A stretch of DNA of 64,000 nt from Methanosarcina flavescens (GTDB taxonomy: Archaea; Halobacteriota; Methanosarcinia; Methanosarcinales; Methanosarcinaceae), in assembly GCF_001304615.2 (NCBI RefSeq), contig NZ_CP032683.1, positions 930,001 to 994,000 on the forward strand, in the 5' to 3' direction. The position numbers and the translations under genes are program-made. A model generated the notes under the pieces. That model ran no database searches, was not told the origin of the DNA, and worked only from the letters and a program-made list of their open reading frames with translations. This document shows positions 1-7,652 of the stretch, in pieces; positions within the stretch are counted from its first letter, which is position 1; every line of letters begins with the position of its first letter.

Positions 1-386
1 CCAATATAAGTCACAAACGTACATCGGGGTAAGAGAAGTTAAGCAAACTTCTTTTTATATCAACTTATGATAAGCATAATCATATTTATGATTGATTCTC
101 GAGGACATTATCTGTCATGGATCGAATATTTAGCTTTCGAAGTATAGCTCTGGAACTATAAATATACCTTAAAGATAAGCTAAATAAAATTCCAGATATA
201 ATTGAATATAAATTGTTGAAAATAAGTCAGGAATAAACCTACAGAAAAGAACTGCAGATAAAAGAAGGATAAAAACAACAACAGATAAAGTGATAAAATA
301 TAAGTTAATGCGAGGAAAAAGGTTCTAAGCTAACCTGTACTAAGCAAACTTTATCTGAGATGAAAATCTCTTATAAGAGGATAGAA
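1..386. other. AT-rich intergenic region, no gene seen
   Basis: This stretch contains many stops in all frames and no convincing coding sequence. It probably holds the upstream region of the DUF5611-like gene that follows. I see no clear hairpin or long repeat in it. Confidence 0.5.
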
Positions 387-701
387 ATGCAACAGTATAA
401 ATTAAAACGCGGTTTTAAACCTGATATTGACAGGATTTACTCGGTAATGGAAGAGTGCTTTCCCGGGAAGATCTCCAGAGACGCAGAAATCCTTGAGACT
501 TCCTATGGAGCTATGTCAAAGATAAAAGTCTGGATTGATAATAAAATGCTATTTGTGGATACGGTTTCCGACAAAACTGTAACTGATGACGAGATTATCC
601 TGCAGACAAATAAGGCCTTCAGGGATTTTCTGTATAAAGCGACTGGATACACAGCAAAAGAGCGCGTAAAAAATGCCAAGAAAGAGGTCGGAGGAGAGTA
701 G
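387..701 (+). CDS. DUF5611-like conserved methanogen protein
   Basis: This is a small soluble protein of 104 residues, lysine- and glutamate-rich, with no membrane segment. It resembles the short DUF5611 proteins found across Methanosarcinales, whose function is unknown. The reading frame opens at 360, but I prefer the ATG at 387 because an AGAGG ribosome-binding site lies at 376-380 and none precedes 360. The gene is on the host side of the tRNA-Thr and so outside the integrated element. The family assignment is from memory of the sequence pattern. Confidence 0.7.
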   Translation: MQQYKLKRGFKPDIDRIYSVMEECFPGKISRDAEILETSYGAMSKIKVWIDNKMLFVDTVSDKTVTDDEIILQTNKAFRDFLYKATGYTAKERVKNAKKEVGGE

Positions 702-777
702 AACTCCTGACGACTCAATCCTGTTTTGAAGTTTTGAGATTTCCGCTATTTTGCAATCCTTAGCTTGAGGTATCTTT

Positions 778-1290
778 TTGAGCACCGATTTTCTTGAAAA
801 ACTAAAGGATTTTGAGATTCCAACCTGCCTGCGGGTCTGCTGCGGAACCGACGGTTCGGTGACATTCCTCCTGGAGATAATGACCAGGCAGCCGGTGAGC
901 GTGACCACAGAGTCCCAGCACATCATCAAAGCCGATAAATCGATTGCTGATCTTCTCGATGTGGAAGAAGGCAGTGAAGTAAACGACCGGGTAGTACGGC
1001 TCTCTGCAGGCGGCACAGTCTTTGTCTATGCAAGATCCCTCTCTCCCCTAGAACGAATGCCTGATACCATGCGGGAACAACTCATGCGGGCGGACATCCC
1101 TATCGGCCGGATCCTTCGCAGCCACAATCTCGAAACCCGGCGCGACATGGGCGAACTTGAAATCCTTGAAGGCGAACCAACCTTCGGCGGCATATCTTTA
1201 CTTTCCCGCTCCTACAAAATAGTTCACAACAACCGCACCCTCATGTGGATCAACGAGCGCTTCCCGATCGATAAGCGCTGGTGCTTATAA
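778..1290 (+). CDS. chorismate pyruvate-lyase (UbiC/DUF98-like) protein
   Basis: This 170-residue soluble protein matches the UbiC-like chorismate lyase group seen in methanogens. The family converts chorismate to 4-hydroxybenzoate and pyruvate. Features that fit are the central 'ERMPDTMREQL' and 'IPIGRILRSHNLETRRD' region with its conserved arginines, and a C-terminal segment ending in a 'RFPI' motif. The start codon is TTG, supported by a GAGG ribosome-binding site at 767-770. In these archaea the enzyme may feed an unknown aromatic cofactor route, so the exact product is uncertain. It is the last host gene before the tRNA-Thr attachment site. Confidence 0.75.
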   Translation: MSTDFLEKLKDFEIPTCLRVCCGTDGSVTFLLEIMTRQPVSVTTESQHIIKADKSIADLLDVEEGSEVNDRVVRLSAGGTVFVYARSLSPLERMPDTMREQLMRADIPIGRILRSHNLETRRDMGELEILEGEPTFGGISLLSRSYKIVHNNRTLMWINERFPIDKRWCL

Positions 1291-1494
1291 AGGAAAATAA
1301 AAGATATAAAGAAAAGACCAGACTAAGCAATAAAATCGAAATATTCAGGCTTTTTTTGAAACTAGTTTCCTAAATTATTTTAATTTGCCCACATAATTTC
1401 CAGCAGGCATAAGAGATTTTCTAATGTTAATGATATCAGTCGAAAGGTTTATATCTCTAGTGTGATATTTTGGAGATGCTTTTAGAGCAACAGT

Positions 1495-1566
1495 GCCTTG
1501 GTGGCTTAGGGGTATAGCGCGTCCTTGGTAAGGACGAAGTCGCGGGTTCAAATCCCGCCCGAGGCT
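1495..1566 (+). tRNA. tRNA-Thr (anticodon GGT)
   Basis: The sequence folds as a complete cloverleaf. It has a 7-bp acceptor stem with one G-T pair, a D arm, a 5-bp anticodon stem with loop TTGGTAA (anticodon GGT) and a T arm with TTCAAAT loop. CCA is not encoded. Its last 14 bases recur at 28146-28159, so this gene is the left attachment site (attL) of the integrated element and stays intact after integration. Confidence 0.95.
1553..1566 (+). repeat. attL core of the provirus
   Basis: This is the left 14-bp copy of the attachment core, inside the T arm and acceptor of tRNA-Thr. It is identical to 28146-28159. The base before it differs (A at 1552, C at 28145), which sets the limit of shared sequence. 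Confidence 0.88.
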
Positions 1567-1689
1567 TAAGTCTATCAGTACAATGCCTTACAATTAAGTA
1601 AGGCATTAATTGATAAAAACATATTCTTTTTTCTAAAAAAAAATAATATTTTTTTTACAATTCTCTTTTCAAAAAAGTAAAATGCTTTT

Positions 1690-2067
1690 TTAACAAAAGC
1701 TCTCTTTTTCCCCAGGTTCTTCAGGGTCCACAAAGTAAAGTCTCTTCCTATCCGGACAATACATATCAAGTTCAAGCTGAATCCTCTCAATAAGTTCCCT
1801 ACAGCAGATTCCTGTAATTCCGTAATTCTCCTTCAGGATTCCGGCAAGAACTTTCACCTCAATCCCGTCATGAATGATTCTTTCGAGCCCCTGCAAAACA
1901 TTGCGGACAAGCTCTTCTTCTGTAAGAGTATCAGCTACTTCAATACTTTCAACCGTATACCTGCAAACCTCTTTCTCCCCTTCAAAATGCAAATGCTCCA
2001 GAGCATGCAACCTTATATTATGGTAAACATCAGTACCACAAACTGGACAATGTGCTTTTATAAACAT
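1690..2067 (-). CDS. small zinc-binding protein of unknown function
   Basis: This is a 125-residue soluble protein. An N-terminal CPVCG knuckle begins about six residues from the start, and further cysteines and histidines suggest metal binding. I chose the ATG at 2067 because an AGGGG ribosome-binding site sits at 2076-2080. The frame extends upstream to 2103 but without a ribosome-binding site. It is the first gene inside the attL boundary and faces the tRNA. It could be a host-type regulator captured as cargo. I do not recognise a family. Confidence 0.65.
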   Translation of the reverse strand: MFIKAHCPVCGTDVYHNIRLHALEHLHFEGEKEVCRYTVESIEVADTLTEEELVRNVLQGLERIIHDGIEVKVLAGILKENYGITGICCRELIERIQLELDMYCPDRKRLYFVDPEEPGEKESFC

Positions 2068-2103
2068 TTTTTTAACCCCTATATATTCAGGAAATAAAAA
2101 CAT

Positions 2104-2830
2104 CCTTAAATATATAAGAAATAATCAAGCTGGCTGAAAGTAATAAGTATTAATTAATTATATTGACCAGCCTCAGTTGTATAGAAGGCGAAGAGAGATC
2201 TTTTTGTGAAGCTGGCCAATACAATAGAAGAAGATAAGTATTAAAAAAATTTTCCTATTACCGTACTAAAAAACTTTATATATTATAATAAAAATTAACA
2301 AATAACAAGTTTTATAAGACTTGAAAAAAACGGAAAAACGGAAAAACGGAACTCCTAATGATTAACCCCAGAAATTGAGATTAAAAACCCATTTATACTC
2401 TCAATTTCCAAATTTACTATAACTTTCTTTTCTGAATTTGTGACTTTAGAAAACTACTACTTTTTTAGAATAATTCTTAAGAAACTGAAGATATTCAGTC
2501 TGGCTATTTATAAAGAGATTTGATTTTTGATACTTAACCTCAAACGCAAACGTTTTAGAATATGTATTTTATTACTTCGTAGGAATTGTATGGGAATCTG
2601 AAGTCTGGTTGGCAGACGCACCTCAGCACATGATTCATTTTAATGGGCCAAAGTTTCTTTTTGTAATTGAAGACGAGAATGGATGTGAATAACTGAGGTG
2701 AAGTTTAAGGAACTGTAACTTTACTGTTAATCTAAAATACCCTTTTTTCCTTTTTTCCCTCCTTCCTTTCCCCTGATCTCTGCCTCCTTTTTCCCTTACC
2801 TCTCTTCCTTAAATAAATCACATTTGATTT
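2104..2830. other. AT-rich non-coding region with short tandem repeat and possible gene remnant
   Basis: No complete gene is visible. An octamer-like run (CGGAAAAA repeated about three times) lies near 2323-2351. A stop-free stretch of about 54 codons ends at a TAA near 2692; its translation ends in a protein-like acidic tail (VIEDENGCE) but it has no usable start. It may be the tail of a decayed gene. Confidence 0.4.
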
Positions 2831-2963
2831 AGAGCCTACCCGAAAAGTGTTATAACCTGATGTAAATTTTACACTTGGCAATATGCACAAAGTAGCAGAT
2901 ACTCGATATTGGATGTATTATAACTTCTACAACACGCTATTATTGACTTTTCGGATAGGCTCT
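2831..2963. repeat. MITE-like element with 18-bp terminal inverted repeats
   Basis: AGAGCCTACCCGAAAAGT at 2831-2848 pairs with its complement at 2946-2963, with one mismatch, giving a 133-bp element with no coding capacity. It lies three bases beyond the stop codon of the membrane-protein gene at 2967. I find no clear target-site duplication. This is typical of small non-autonomous insertion-sequence derivatives; the parent element is not in the window. Confidence 0.65.
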
Positions 2964-2966
2964 TAA

Positions 2967-3605
2967 TTACTCAAACTCTTTTGATAATAACACGTGTATT
3001 CTTTTAAGAATCATGAACAATGTTAGCATAAATTGGATTAAGAAATAATACACGAAAAAAGAAAGCAGGGGAATAACATATTTGAATACGTGTAATAATG
3101 TTGGATATACTGATGCTCCTTCCTTTGAGGTTTCCATTGTTTCAAACATTAAATATATTGTTAATAAAAATATTATAGAAATAATTGATATTGTAATATT
3201 ATACGAAATATTTACATAAGTTTCTTTAAGTAGTCTTTGCTTTAAACTTAGAGTTTTTTTCTTCTTTTCTTTTCCGTTTAAACTATTGTTACTGGGATTT
3301 GCAGAACTTTCGTTTGAACCATCGCCATTTCTATTAACTATTCTTCCATTTGACTTGGATACAATATCATAAATAAGTAAAAGCAAATTAAATAATAATG
3401 CTGCAAATATGGAAAATGAAGTTACCAAAATAATTATTATGTTATTTGTTAAGTCTATGTTATAGATCATTGAAGCATAAGCTAAAATTGCAGGGAATAT
3501 TAAAAAGAGAACGATGTCTTCAATATTGTAACTATCTGAATTAAACTTCTTCAAGGTTTCAAGATGTTCTTTGAATAACTTGAAGATATTGATTTTATCA
3601 AGCAC
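2967..3605 (-). CDS. four-helix membrane protein, candidate defence effector
   Basis: This is a 212-residue protein with two pairs of hydrophobic helices, at about residues 28-50 and 55-82, then 135-155 and 168-200. A charged, asparagine- and lysine-rich linker separates the pairs. The start overlaps the end of the upstream gene by 8 bp, so the two are cotranscribed and probably act together. No family is recognised. The layout of a soluble partner followed by a small multi-helix membrane protein resembles two-gene abortive-infection loci, where the membrane protein is the killing component, but that role is inference. The gene is much more AT-rich than the viral core. Confidence 0.7.
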   Translation of the reverse strand: MLDKINIFKLFKEHLETLKKFNSDSYNIEDIVLFLIFPAILAYASMIYNIDLTNNIIIILVTSFSIFAALLFNLLLLIYDIVSKSNGRIVNRNGDGSNESSANPSNNSLNGKEKKKKTLSLKQRLLKETYVNISYNITISIISIIFLLTIYLMFETMETSKEGASVYPTLLHVFKYVIPLLSFFVYYFLIQFMLTLFMILKRIHVLLSKEFE

Positions 3606-4596
3606 TTATACCACTTTCAATTCCTAAGCCACTAGCCAGTTCTTTGAAAAGATCTATAGCAATTTGATTAATACTATCAAACTCTGGATGTCCACTATTC
3701 AGAAATACTACATCACCAGTTATGTTCATTGTAGGTCTTATGTTTCCTAAATCGCAGAGGTCAATATTCCTATATTTACCATTAACTCTTACTTCTATTT
3801 TAACCGTATCATACTCAAAAGATGTGATTTCAATTAATTTTTTTAATGGATCGTCATTCTGCCCTTTCTTATAAGGTAACCTTCCTTTTATAGAATTGAC
3901 AACTCCTGAGATAATACCTTTTTTCTCGGACAAAATTAATTCTGCTTTCAGGTTTGGATCTTCTTCATGATCTTCTGTATCAACGGCATCGGCAAGATCT
4001 ACAGGTTGTTTAAAACTAATATATCTTAGTTTAGTGACACTTCCTCTCTCCAATAACTCAGTAAGCAGTTTTTCGGGAATCAAGTCATTGATTTCAATTT
4101 TGTATTCCGCTCTTTCAGATTTGAAGTAGTTCTCAAAATTTTCTGTAAAAATCTTTTTTATTCCATATTGCTTAAAACTTTGCAAAATAACAATACCCTC
4201 ATCCTTGTTGCGAGGAATAGCTACTAAGAAATAGAAAGGTAACAATTCCGCTTCTTCTGATGTCCTATGATGAGTAATTATGTTTCCATTTTTGTTGACA
4301 ATATCACTTTCGTATCCATAGCTACCAGTTTTAACAATTCCAGAAATTAATCTATACTCAGTGGATTCAATTTCAATACTTCTCGCTGGTTGATATCGAT
4401 GAATCCGAAACAATTTTTTACTTTCGTCTTCTCCAGCTACATTTGCCAAAAAATGATCAAAAAAAGAAGTAAATATCTCTAATGTATCGTCTTCTTCATT
4501 CAACTGATCTAATATGATATATTTGTTAGTAGATTTTTCTTTCACTCTTAAAGTATAACTAGATAATGAAACACACGCAGGCAATATTTTCAACAC
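3598..4596 (-). CDS. soluble protein paired with membrane protein; possible sensor
   Basis: This is a 332-residue soluble protein, mixed alpha/beta in character and rich in charged residues, with no signal peptide or helix long enough for the membrane. I recognise no catalytic motif. It is the first gene of a two-gene minus-strand operon and overlaps the downstream four-helix membrane protein by 8 bp. By position it could be the sensing or regulating half of a cargo defence locus. The AT-rich base composition sets the pair apart from the viral early operon and suggests separate acquisition. Confidence 0.7.
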   Translation of the reverse strand: MLKILPACVSLSSYTLRVKEKSTNKYIILDQLNEEDDTLEIFTSFFDHFLANVAGEDESKKLFRIHRYQPARSIEIESTEYRLISGIVKTGSYGYESDIVNKNGNIITHHRTSEEAELLPFYFLVAIPRNKDEGIVILQSFKQYGIKKIFTENFENYFKSERAEYKIEINDLIPEKLLTELLERGSVTKLRYISFKQPVDLADAVDTEDHEEDPNLKAELILSEKKGIISGVVNSIKGRLPYKKGQNDDPLKKLIEITSFEYDTVKIEVRVNGKYRNIDLCDLGNIRPTMNITGDVVFLNSGHPEFDSINQIAIDLFKELASGLGIESGISA

Positions 4597-5116
4597 TCCA
4601 TATTATAACTAAATATGATACTATTGAAAATTTATAAATTAACAACTATATGAATTTGTCTTTAAACTAATGTCAGAAATAGAAAGGGTAATTAAGATTA
4701 TATGAAGCAAGAATATAGAGAAAAGATGTATTTATATCAATTTTATTTCTAAGAATTGTTTAGAAAAATTTATTATTGATACTGATATATCAGTATCAAT
4801 AATTGAATTTGAAAATATATATTATAAGCTATTTTATTTATTTGATGATATGGCAACAAAAAAATATTTCTTGATTCTATACATGGAAAAAAGAAAGTAA
4901 CTATTAAATTTGATTCCAAGGAAATATTGAATTTAAGCGGAACTTTTGAGCCGGCTGACTGTATCAAATGGACACCAAATTGGTTTGTGAAAAGAGACTT
5001 GCACAAATATTCACAATGACTTCCCATCTTCAGATATCACTTTTTTATTTTGAGAACTTGGCAGTAAAAGTGGTTGCAATAGCTGTTAAAGGGATTCTTT
5101 TCTTTGGATTTAGATA
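4597..5116. other. intergenic region with possible decayed gene (about 4804-5010, plus strand)
   Basis: A plus-strand frame from about 4804 appears to shift at an A-rich run near 4858-4865. It continues as a protein-like tail (for example 'GTFEPADCIKWTPNW') ending at a TGA near 5009. This may be a small frameshifted gene, but the region is AT-rich and the call is weak. A long perfect palindrome at 4772-4803 is listed separately. Confidence 0.3.
4772..4803. promoter_or_regulatory. 32-bp perfect palindrome
   Basis: The 32 bases read identically on both strands, centred between 4787 and 4788 on the alternating core GATATATC. It lies between the 3598-4596 operon and the RHH gene at 5117, so it could be an operator, a bidirectional terminator or an origin-type structure. 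The sequence is certain; the role is not. Confidence 0.6.
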
Positions 5117-5506
5117 TCAATCTAAAATGACCTTTCTAGACTTATTTTCTTTGTTCTCCGGCTCTTTTTCCGATCCTTGGGAATCTTTGCTGATTTCCTC
5201 TAATCCCCGGTAAATAAGAATTTTTAAAGCTTCGTCCTTATCGACATTTAATTTTTTTGAGACCCTGTTGATTGTTTGAATTTCGTTTTTAGAAAGGAAA
5301 ACAGGCTCAATTTCATTCTTACCCCAGCGCATCAGCATTATATTTTCAATGCCTATATTTTTTATCTGGGCTACACAGAACTCGACAGCGTGAACTCTAC
5401 TGGAAAACACTTTTTCTTTAATAAGTGACTCAATCCAATCAAGAAGATCACTATCAAGAGTAATACTGAATCGCTCTTTCATCACATGTGTATAAGGTTT
5501 CTGCAT
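5117..5506 (-). CDS. ribbon-helix-helix (CopG-like) regulator
   Basis: This is a 129-residue protein. Residues 9-45 form a typical RHH DNA-binding unit, a beta strand starting 'ERFSITLDSDL' followed by two helices. The rest is a helical domain with an acidic and basic tail. A second start lies at 5482 (Met9), and neither start has a strong ribosome-binding site. It is transcribed divergently from the early operon, with an inverted repeat at 5558-5586 in between, so it probably represses its own and the early promoter. Confidence 0.75.
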   Translation of the reverse strand: MQKPYTHVMKERFSITLDSDLLDWIESLIKEKVFSSRVHAVEFCVAQIKNIGIENIMLMRWGKNEIEPVFLSKNEIQTINRVSKKLNVDKDEALKILIYRGLEEISKDSQGSEKEPENKENKSRKVILD

Positions 5507-5544
5507 TGAAATACTATTTTGTTATTTTTGAATTAAAAGTAATC

Positions 5545-5586
5545 TTTATATACATAAATGATTCATAATGATGATAAATGAATCAT
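5545..5586. promoter_or_regulatory. divergent early promoter/operator
   Basis: A TATA-like TTTATATA at 5545-5552 is followed by an inverted repeat, ATGATTCAT at 5558-5566 and ATGAATCAT at 5578-5586. The repeat overlaps the expected start of transcription for the early operon. This is a plausible target for one of the two RHH proteins on either side. Confidence 0.55.
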
Positions 5587-5598
5587 AAGCGATGAAAG

Positions 5599-5757
5599 GT
5601 GATTCAAATAGTCAGAAAAACCATTACCTTCGATCCCGAGGATGAAAAAATTCTGGATAGAGTCGTAAACATTGAAAAACAATATGATAGCTATTCTGCT
5701 GCTGTCCGCCGTGCTGTGCGGGCTACCTTTAAAGAAAAAGAAGAGGTGCTCGCATGA
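5599..5757 (+). CDS. 52-residue RHH-type small regulator
   Basis: This short gene starts at GTG and ends in an ATGA overlap with the next gene. Its protein begins with a basic strand (RKTITFDPEDEK) followed by two helices with 'YDSYSAAVRRAVRATF', the usual layout of minimal Arc/CopG repressors. It is the first gene of the compressed early operon. The ribosome-binding site is weak, but coding character and coupling to the next gene support it. It probably acts as an autoregulator. Confidence 0.65.
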   Translation: MIQIVRKTITFDPEDEKILDRVVNIEKQYDSYSAAVRRAVRATFKEKEEVLA

Positions 5758-6080
5758 CCGAGGAAAAAGTGATAGAATCAAAGCCTGAATCTGCCGCAAA
5801 TGGCCTGCCTTCCTGGCAAAAAAGAGAGGTTATCAGGAGTGAGAAGATCGAGCACCAGCCGCCAAGCAAAGAGCCGATGATTCACTCCCTGCAAGACTAC
5901 GTTTTTTCTGCATATGTATTTTTCGCGGGAATATTCGCCGGAATGACCTCTCTCGTTATTGCAGAACACTTCACCCAATCATATGGCATGGGTGGTTTTA
6001 GCCTTCCCTGGGCTGGATTGTTCGGCATAATTGCCCTGTTTTTTACCTGGAAGCTGGAGCAGTGGGAGGTAAAGGTATGA
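5754..6080 (+). CDS. small two-helix membrane protein, early operon
   Basis: This 108-residue protein has a charged N-terminal half and two hydrophobic helices at about residues 48-70 and 80-98. The start overlaps the preceding stop (ATGA) and the end overlaps the next start. Residues about 27-44 (starting 'RSEKIEHQPPSKEPM') come from a 51-bp DNA segment that recurs exactly at 6852-6902. The function is unknown; it could be a membrane-associated early viral protein. Confidence 0.7.
   Translation: MTEEKVIESKPESAANGLPSWQKREVIRSEKIEHQPPSKEPMIHSLQDYVFSAYVFFAGIFAGMTSLVIAEHFTQSYGMGGFSLPWAGLFGIIALFFTWKLEQWEVKV
5835..5885 (+). repeat. 51-bp exact direct repeat, copy 1
   Basis: This segment, inside the 5754-6080 gene, is identical over 51 bases to 6852-6902 and is read in the same frame in both places. 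The copies lie 1017 bp apart and point to a recent duplication or recombination within the early operon. Confidence 0.9.
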
Positions 6081-6271
6081 GCGCAGAACTTGCCGCACCT
6101 TCCTTTTCTTATCCAGAATTTACTCCTGAAAACCTCAGCCTTGAAGACCTCAGAAAAAATCCACTTATCCAGCAGTTTGCCGGGATAAGTGAAGAGGTCA
6201 CAAAGCACCATGCAACCCTCGGGCTGTTCTCCAACCTCTGTAAGATGATCTGCGGAGGCGGCCCGGAATAA
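6077..6271 (+). CDS. 64-residue early protein of unknown function
   Basis: This is a soluble 64-residue protein with a proline-rich N-terminal half and a C-terminal 'CKMICGGGPE' tail. The ATG at 6077 overlaps the previous stop (ATGA), which fixes the start and shows translational coupling. No family is recognised. Confidence 0.65.
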   Translation: MSAELAAPSFSYPEFTPENLSLEDLRKNPLIQQFAGISEEVTKHHATLGLFSNLCKMICGGGPE

Positions 6272-6277
6272 ATCACC

Positions 6278-6376
6278 GTGCAGTTGAAAGCTGGTCACGA
6301 CTGCGGAAAAAATATCCCAGCAGATGGCCTGTGGCAGCCGTCTCAACCACCATGCCACAAAGGAACTCAGAGATAA
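6278..6376 (+). CDS. possible 32-residue peptide
   Basis: A GTG-started frame fills the gap between two early genes and encodes a 32-residue peptide rich in proline, glutamine and basic residues, with two cysteines. There is no clear ribosome-binding site. It is included because the operon is otherwise gapless, but it may be non-coding. Confidence 0.3.
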   Translation: MQLKAGHDCGKNIPADGLWQPSQPPCHKGTQR

Positions 6377-6400
6377 AAAATGAAAATTGGTGATACAAGA

Positions 6401-6796
6401 ATGAAACAGAAAGAAACGAGACCTGTAAACGTATATGTCCGCATCGACTTAAACAAACTGCCTTCAGACATTGGTTATCATGCCCCTAACGGCAGGATAG
6501 AAGTAAGCTCTCAGGACTATCCTGCTATTGTCGAATGGGTAAAAGAAAAAGTCGAAGAAGTAAAGTGCCCGGGAACTGCCCGCAAAGTTGTAGATATTGT
6601 TTCCTGGTGTCCTAATGTCCTCAGCATGATCCTCGGAGCAGTCCTAACCAGCATGTACTTAGAAGGAGAAATTGACGGCCTCCGGAACTTCCACCCAAAC
6701 GGCGTTCAGCACGATATTCTCGGAAAAGACGGTTTTGTCTACCTCGCAGATAACCTCGAACTCGAGACCAAAATCAAACCCATGGAGGCCTGTTAG
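6401..6796 (+). CDS. 131-residue early protein of unknown function
   Basis: This protein has an N-terminal basic strand (PVNVYVRIDLNKL) and a moderately hydrophobic helix around 'VLSMILGAVLTSMYL', probably buried rather than membrane-spanning. The ATG at 6401 is preferred, because GGTGAT lies about nine bases upstream and the alternative ATG at 6380 lacks a site. It sits in the early operon before the second copy of the 51-bp repeat. No family is recognised. Confidence 0.7.
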   Translation: MKQKETRPVNVYVRIDLNKLPSDIGYHAPNGRIEVSSQDYPAIVEWVKEKVEEVKCPGTARKVVDIVSWCPNVLSMILGAVLTSMYLEGEIDGLRNFHPNGVQHDILGKDGFVYLADNLELETKIKPMEAC

Positions 6797-6848
6797 GTGA
6801 AACCCGAAAAGAATGAAAAATTTGCCTCGAGTCCGGAGGTGAGCAGAG

Positions 6849-6959
6849 ATGAGGAGTGAGAAGATCGAGCACCAGCCGCCAAGCAAAGAGCCGATGATTC
6901 ACCCCTCAGAGAACTATATGTTCTCAATCTATTTACTTTTTGAGGAGGTGCAGATATGA
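6849..6959 (+). CDS. 36-residue partial duplicate of the 5754-6080 protein
   Basis: This short frame begins at ATG within the second copy of the 51-bp repeat. It encodes the same 'RSEKIEHQPPSKEPMIH' stretch as the membrane protein at 5754-6080, then a diverged 'YMFSIYLLF' where the first copy has its first membrane helix. It ends in an ATGA overlap with the next gene. It looks like a truncated paralog; whether it is made is unknown. Confidence 0.5.
   Translation: MRSEKIEHQPPSKEPMIHPSENYMFSIYLLFEEVQI
6852..6902 (+). repeat. 51-bp exact direct repeat, copy 2
   Basis: This is the second copy of the segment at 5835-5885, identical over 51 bases and in the same reading frame. The homology fades downstream, leaving a truncated paralog. 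Confidence 0.9.
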
Positions 6960-7141
6960 GAGAGGTCATAGGCTGCACAGCAGAAGGACGTTTTGTATAT
7001 TGCATAGATTGCAAGTACCAAGAATCAGAACAAGGGTGTAGAGAATTCATAGCTCTCCATAATGCAGAACTAAAACTATCCCTTACAAAACCCAAGAAAC
7101 AAAAGACTCTGAAGGCTCAGGTTCCGGAGGTGAGGATATGA
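6956..7141 (+). CDS. 61-residue cysteine-containing early protein
   Basis: This small basic protein has a 'YCIDCKYQ' knuckle and one further cysteine (Cys28), which may bind zinc. Both start and stop overlap neighbouring genes by a few bases, so it is translationally coupled in the early operon. No family is recognised. Confidence 0.6.
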   Translation: MREVIGCTAEGRFVYCIDCKYQESEQGCREFIALHNAELKLSLTKPKKQKTLKAQVPEVRI

Positions 7142-7242
7142 GCCTTCTAGATATGGTTATTTTTCCTGTGTACATTTGCTGTCTGGCTGGAGCCATTATA
7201 GTGTGCGGGATAATAAGCCTGTTTTCGGGGGTGGAGCAGTGA
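7138..7242 (+). CDS. 34-residue single-helix membrane peptide
   Basis: A complete short gene starts at the ATG overlapping the preceding stop and ends at a TGA overlapping the next GTG start. It encodes a peptide dominated by one hydrophobic helix (about residues 6-29, including 'YICCLAGAIIVCG'). The perfect fit in the chain of overlapping genes supports it. It could be a small viral membrane regulator. Confidence 0.55.
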   Translation: MSLLDMVIFPVYICCLAGAIIVCGIISLFSGVEQ

Positions 7243-7652
7243 GCCGGAAAAAGGCAATTTTCCTGAATCTGGGTCCAAACACCTTTTATCCGGCAGATAT
7301 GGAAATTGTCCATACTGAGGCCAGCATAAAAAATGATGAGAATGGAAAATATCTTCCAGCTGTTGTCCTGGTCCCGGTAACATGCTACCCAGAAGAACTT
7401 CTATCCAGAGCTCGCCCTGCATCCATAGCTCTTGATTGGAGATGTGACCCACTGGAACCTATCTATTATGATAGGGTAGTCGAAGACGGTTCAAAACTCC
7501 ATGTCCTTGATGAAGCCGGAAATATCATACAGACATATAATACGAATTCTTCCGCTTTTGTGGCTGTATGGTGGGAAACTAAGAAACAAGAATCTTATGA
7601 AAAAATCGCGGCTAAATATTTCTCTGATTCCTTGGACGAGGGGGCGGTCTAA
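7239..7652 (+). CDS. 137-residue soluble early protein
   Basis: The GTG at 7239 overlaps the preceding stop, so the real start lies inside the longer open frame that begins at 7176. The protein is mixed alpha/beta, starting with the strand 'RKKAIFLNLGP', and has no cysteine clusters or membrane helices. The stop abuts the GTG start of the nuclease-like gene at 7653. No family is recognised. Confidence 0.7.
   Translation: MSRKKAIFLNLGPNTFYPADMEIVHTEASIKNDENGKYLPAVVLVPVTCYPEELLSRARPASIALDWRCDPLEPIYYDRVVEDGSKLHVLDEAGNIIQTYNTNSSAFVAVWWETKKQESYEKIAAKYFSDSLDEGAV

Noticed and set aside
4773-5027. 84-codon minus-strand frame
   Set aside because: It begins in an unrelated frame, runs into the 32-bp palindrome and has no ribosome-binding site; a plus-strand remnant explains the region better.
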